Positions 63,202 through 64,000 of a DNA stretch of 64,000 nt are shown here, in pieces. Origin of the DNA: Psychroserpens luteolus (GTDB lineage: Bacteria; Bacteroidota; Bacteroidia; Flavobacteriales; Flavobacteriaceae). Positions within the stretch are counted from its first letter, which is position 1, and every line of letters starts with the position of its first letter. The stretch spans positions 364,142 to 428,141 of the forward strand of contig NZ_JAHVXI010000003.1 in the NCBI RefSeq assembly GCF_021032705.1. Direction: 5' to 3'. The position numbers were made by a program, and so were the translations under genes. The notes beneath the pieces are model-generated. The model ran no database searches and was not told the DNA's origin. It saw nothing but the letters and a program-made list of their open reading frames with translations.

Positions 63202-63903
63202 ATGCAGCTTCGTTTTATTTGGATTCTATTTATCTCATTATCAATTTATTCACAAGATAAATCTAAACAACTTTTATTCGTTGGAAACAGCTTAACATAC
63301 ACAAACGATCTTCCAAAAATTGTAGAGCATATAGCTTCAAATTTTAACGAAACTGTTGAAACAACAGCATTGTGTTATCCAAATTATGCTTTAGTAGATC
63401 ACTTAAAAGAAGGCAAACTTCAAAAGTTATTAAAAACAGGCACGTTTGATTATGTGATTGTGCAGCAAGGTCCTTCTTCACAAAACGAAGGGAAACAAAT
63501 GCTCTTGGATGATGGCGCAAAAATTAAAGTGTTATGTGATGCCAATGGAAGTCAGTTAGCTTTTTTCATGGTATGGCCGTCAAAATACTATTATCACACT
63601 TTTGATGCTGTGATAGCAAATCACAAATTAGCTGCCAAGACTAACAATGCTTTGTTATGCCCAGTGGGAGAATTATGGAAAGCTTACGATATGGTTAAAG
63701 GTCAAGAAACGTTATACAGTGCAGATGATTTTCATCCATCAAAAGCCGGAAGTTTTTTAGCTGCGTTAACTATTTTCAATACTATATATCCAGATAAAAC
63801 ATTAAAAGACCTACCGTTTGAAATGTCTCAGACGTGGATGACCAGTAAGGATTCATTTCATTCAATAATTAAATTAATCAATAATAAAAATCTAAAAAAA
63901 TGA
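63202..63903 (+). CDS. SGNH/GDSL hydrolase-like secreted protein
   Basis: This 233-residue protein has a signal peptide (MQLRFIWILFISLSIYSQD) and a hydrolase core: LLFVGNSLTYTNDLP (the block with nucleophile Ser in place of the GDS motif), DYVIVQQGPSSQN and DDFHPSKAGSFLAAL with the Asp-His pair. These hallmarks fit the SGNH esterase superfamily. The substrate is unknown. The ATG of the next gene overlaps its TGA (ATGA). Confidence 0.82.
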   Translation: MQLRFIWILFISLSIYSQDKSKQLLFVGNSLTYTNDLPKIVEHIASNFNETVETTALCYPNYALVDHLKEGKLQKLLKTGTFDYVIVQQGPSSQNEGKQMLLDDGAKIKVLCDANGSQLAFFMVWPSKYYYHTFDAVIANHKLAAKTNNALLCPVGELWKAYDMVKGQETLYSADDFHPSKAGSFLAALTIFNTIYPDKTLKDLPFEMSQTWMTSKDSFHSIIKLINNKNLKK

Positions 63904-64000
63904 ACACTAAAGACGTCGCACAACAATGGACTCAAATGTGCAGAGAAGGTAAAAACTTAGACTGCATCAATGAACTTTATGCTGAAAATGTAACAAGCAG
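63900..64000 (+). CDS. NTF2-like protein, 3'-truncated by window edge
   Basis: Only the first 33 codons are present: MNTKDVAQQWTQMCREGK, then LDCINELYAENVTS. This start, with an invariant-like LYAENV, resembles NTF2-like/SnoaL proteins. Its start overlaps the SGNH stop by 4 bases, so they are coupled. The rest lies outside the window. Confidence 0.7.
   Translation, partial: MNTKDVAQQWTQMCREGKNLDCINELYAENVTS

Overview
The window looks like a piece of a marine-type Flavobacteriaceae (Bacteroidota) chromosome. Support comes from the AT-rich base composition, the lack of Shine-Dalgarno sequences in front of most genes, several matches to the flavobacterial promoter pattern (TTG, about 17-21 bases, then TAnnTTTG), two secreted proteins with type IX secretion (T9SS) sorting domains, and families typical of the group (DUF2452, DUF1573, DUF3276/PUR, DUF2911, Lacal_2735, fused CcsB-CcsA). 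The genus cannot be fixed from the window alone. No tRNA, rRNA, CRISPR array, insertion sequence, prophage or integrase was seen.

Layout. 1-4465: the N-terminal part of a giant secreted repeat protein on the minus strand that runs off the left edge. It carries about 15.5 near-identical 219-bp HYR-like units. 4.7-12.2 kb: MATE exporter, HAD phosphatase, a secreted protein and lipoprotein pair, a micro-operon of tiny membrane proteins with a lone Pvc16/DUF4255 gene bracketed by a duplicated gene end, DUF2452, and mscL. Two inverted copies of an uncharacterised structured intergenic repeat lie here (about 6.3-6.7 and 11.3-11.7 kb). 12.3-26.4 kb: GH113-like hydrolase, CcsBA cytochrome c maturation protein, truncated haemoglobin, Crp/Fnr regulator, a housekeeping run (DUF2520 protein, KdsC, UbiA prenyltransferase, Maf), MscS, VOC protein, ketopantoate-reductase-like protein, L,D-transpeptidase and GuaB. 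26.5-29.6 kb: a same-strand group of porin, FMN-binding protein, membrane protein, ferritin and a Cys-rich mini-protein, suggestive of iron or electron handling. 29.8-34.2 kb: HMG-CoA lyase, LysE exporter with no normal start codon, and two tandem T9SS cargo proteins (spondin domain; M43 metalloprotease).

34.2-49.4 kb: mostly core metabolism and processing: PyrD, PepT, amidohydrolase, YajC, DUF1573 lipoprotein, NusB, leucine-type dehydrogenase, ABC exporter, PUR protein, M14 carboxypeptidase, acyltransferase, BASS transporter and CsaA. 49.4-58.9 kb: thioredoxin-like protein, a PIG-L deacetylase / mini membrane protein / sodium:solute symporter operon, DUF2911 protein, aquaporin, and a TetR regulator with an ABC1 kinase. 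58.9-64 kb: folE with a strong hairpin in its leader, then a run of stress- and light-related genes (glutathione peroxidase, Lacal_2735, TspO, SRPBCC, photolyase), an SGNH-like esterase and the start of an NTF2-like gene cut by the right edge.

Most genes are ordinary for the family. The points most worth following up are the structured intergenic repeat pair, the gene-end duplication around the lone Pvc16 gene, the HYR array, the folE leader hairpin, the guaB inverted repeat, and the porin-to-ferritin group.
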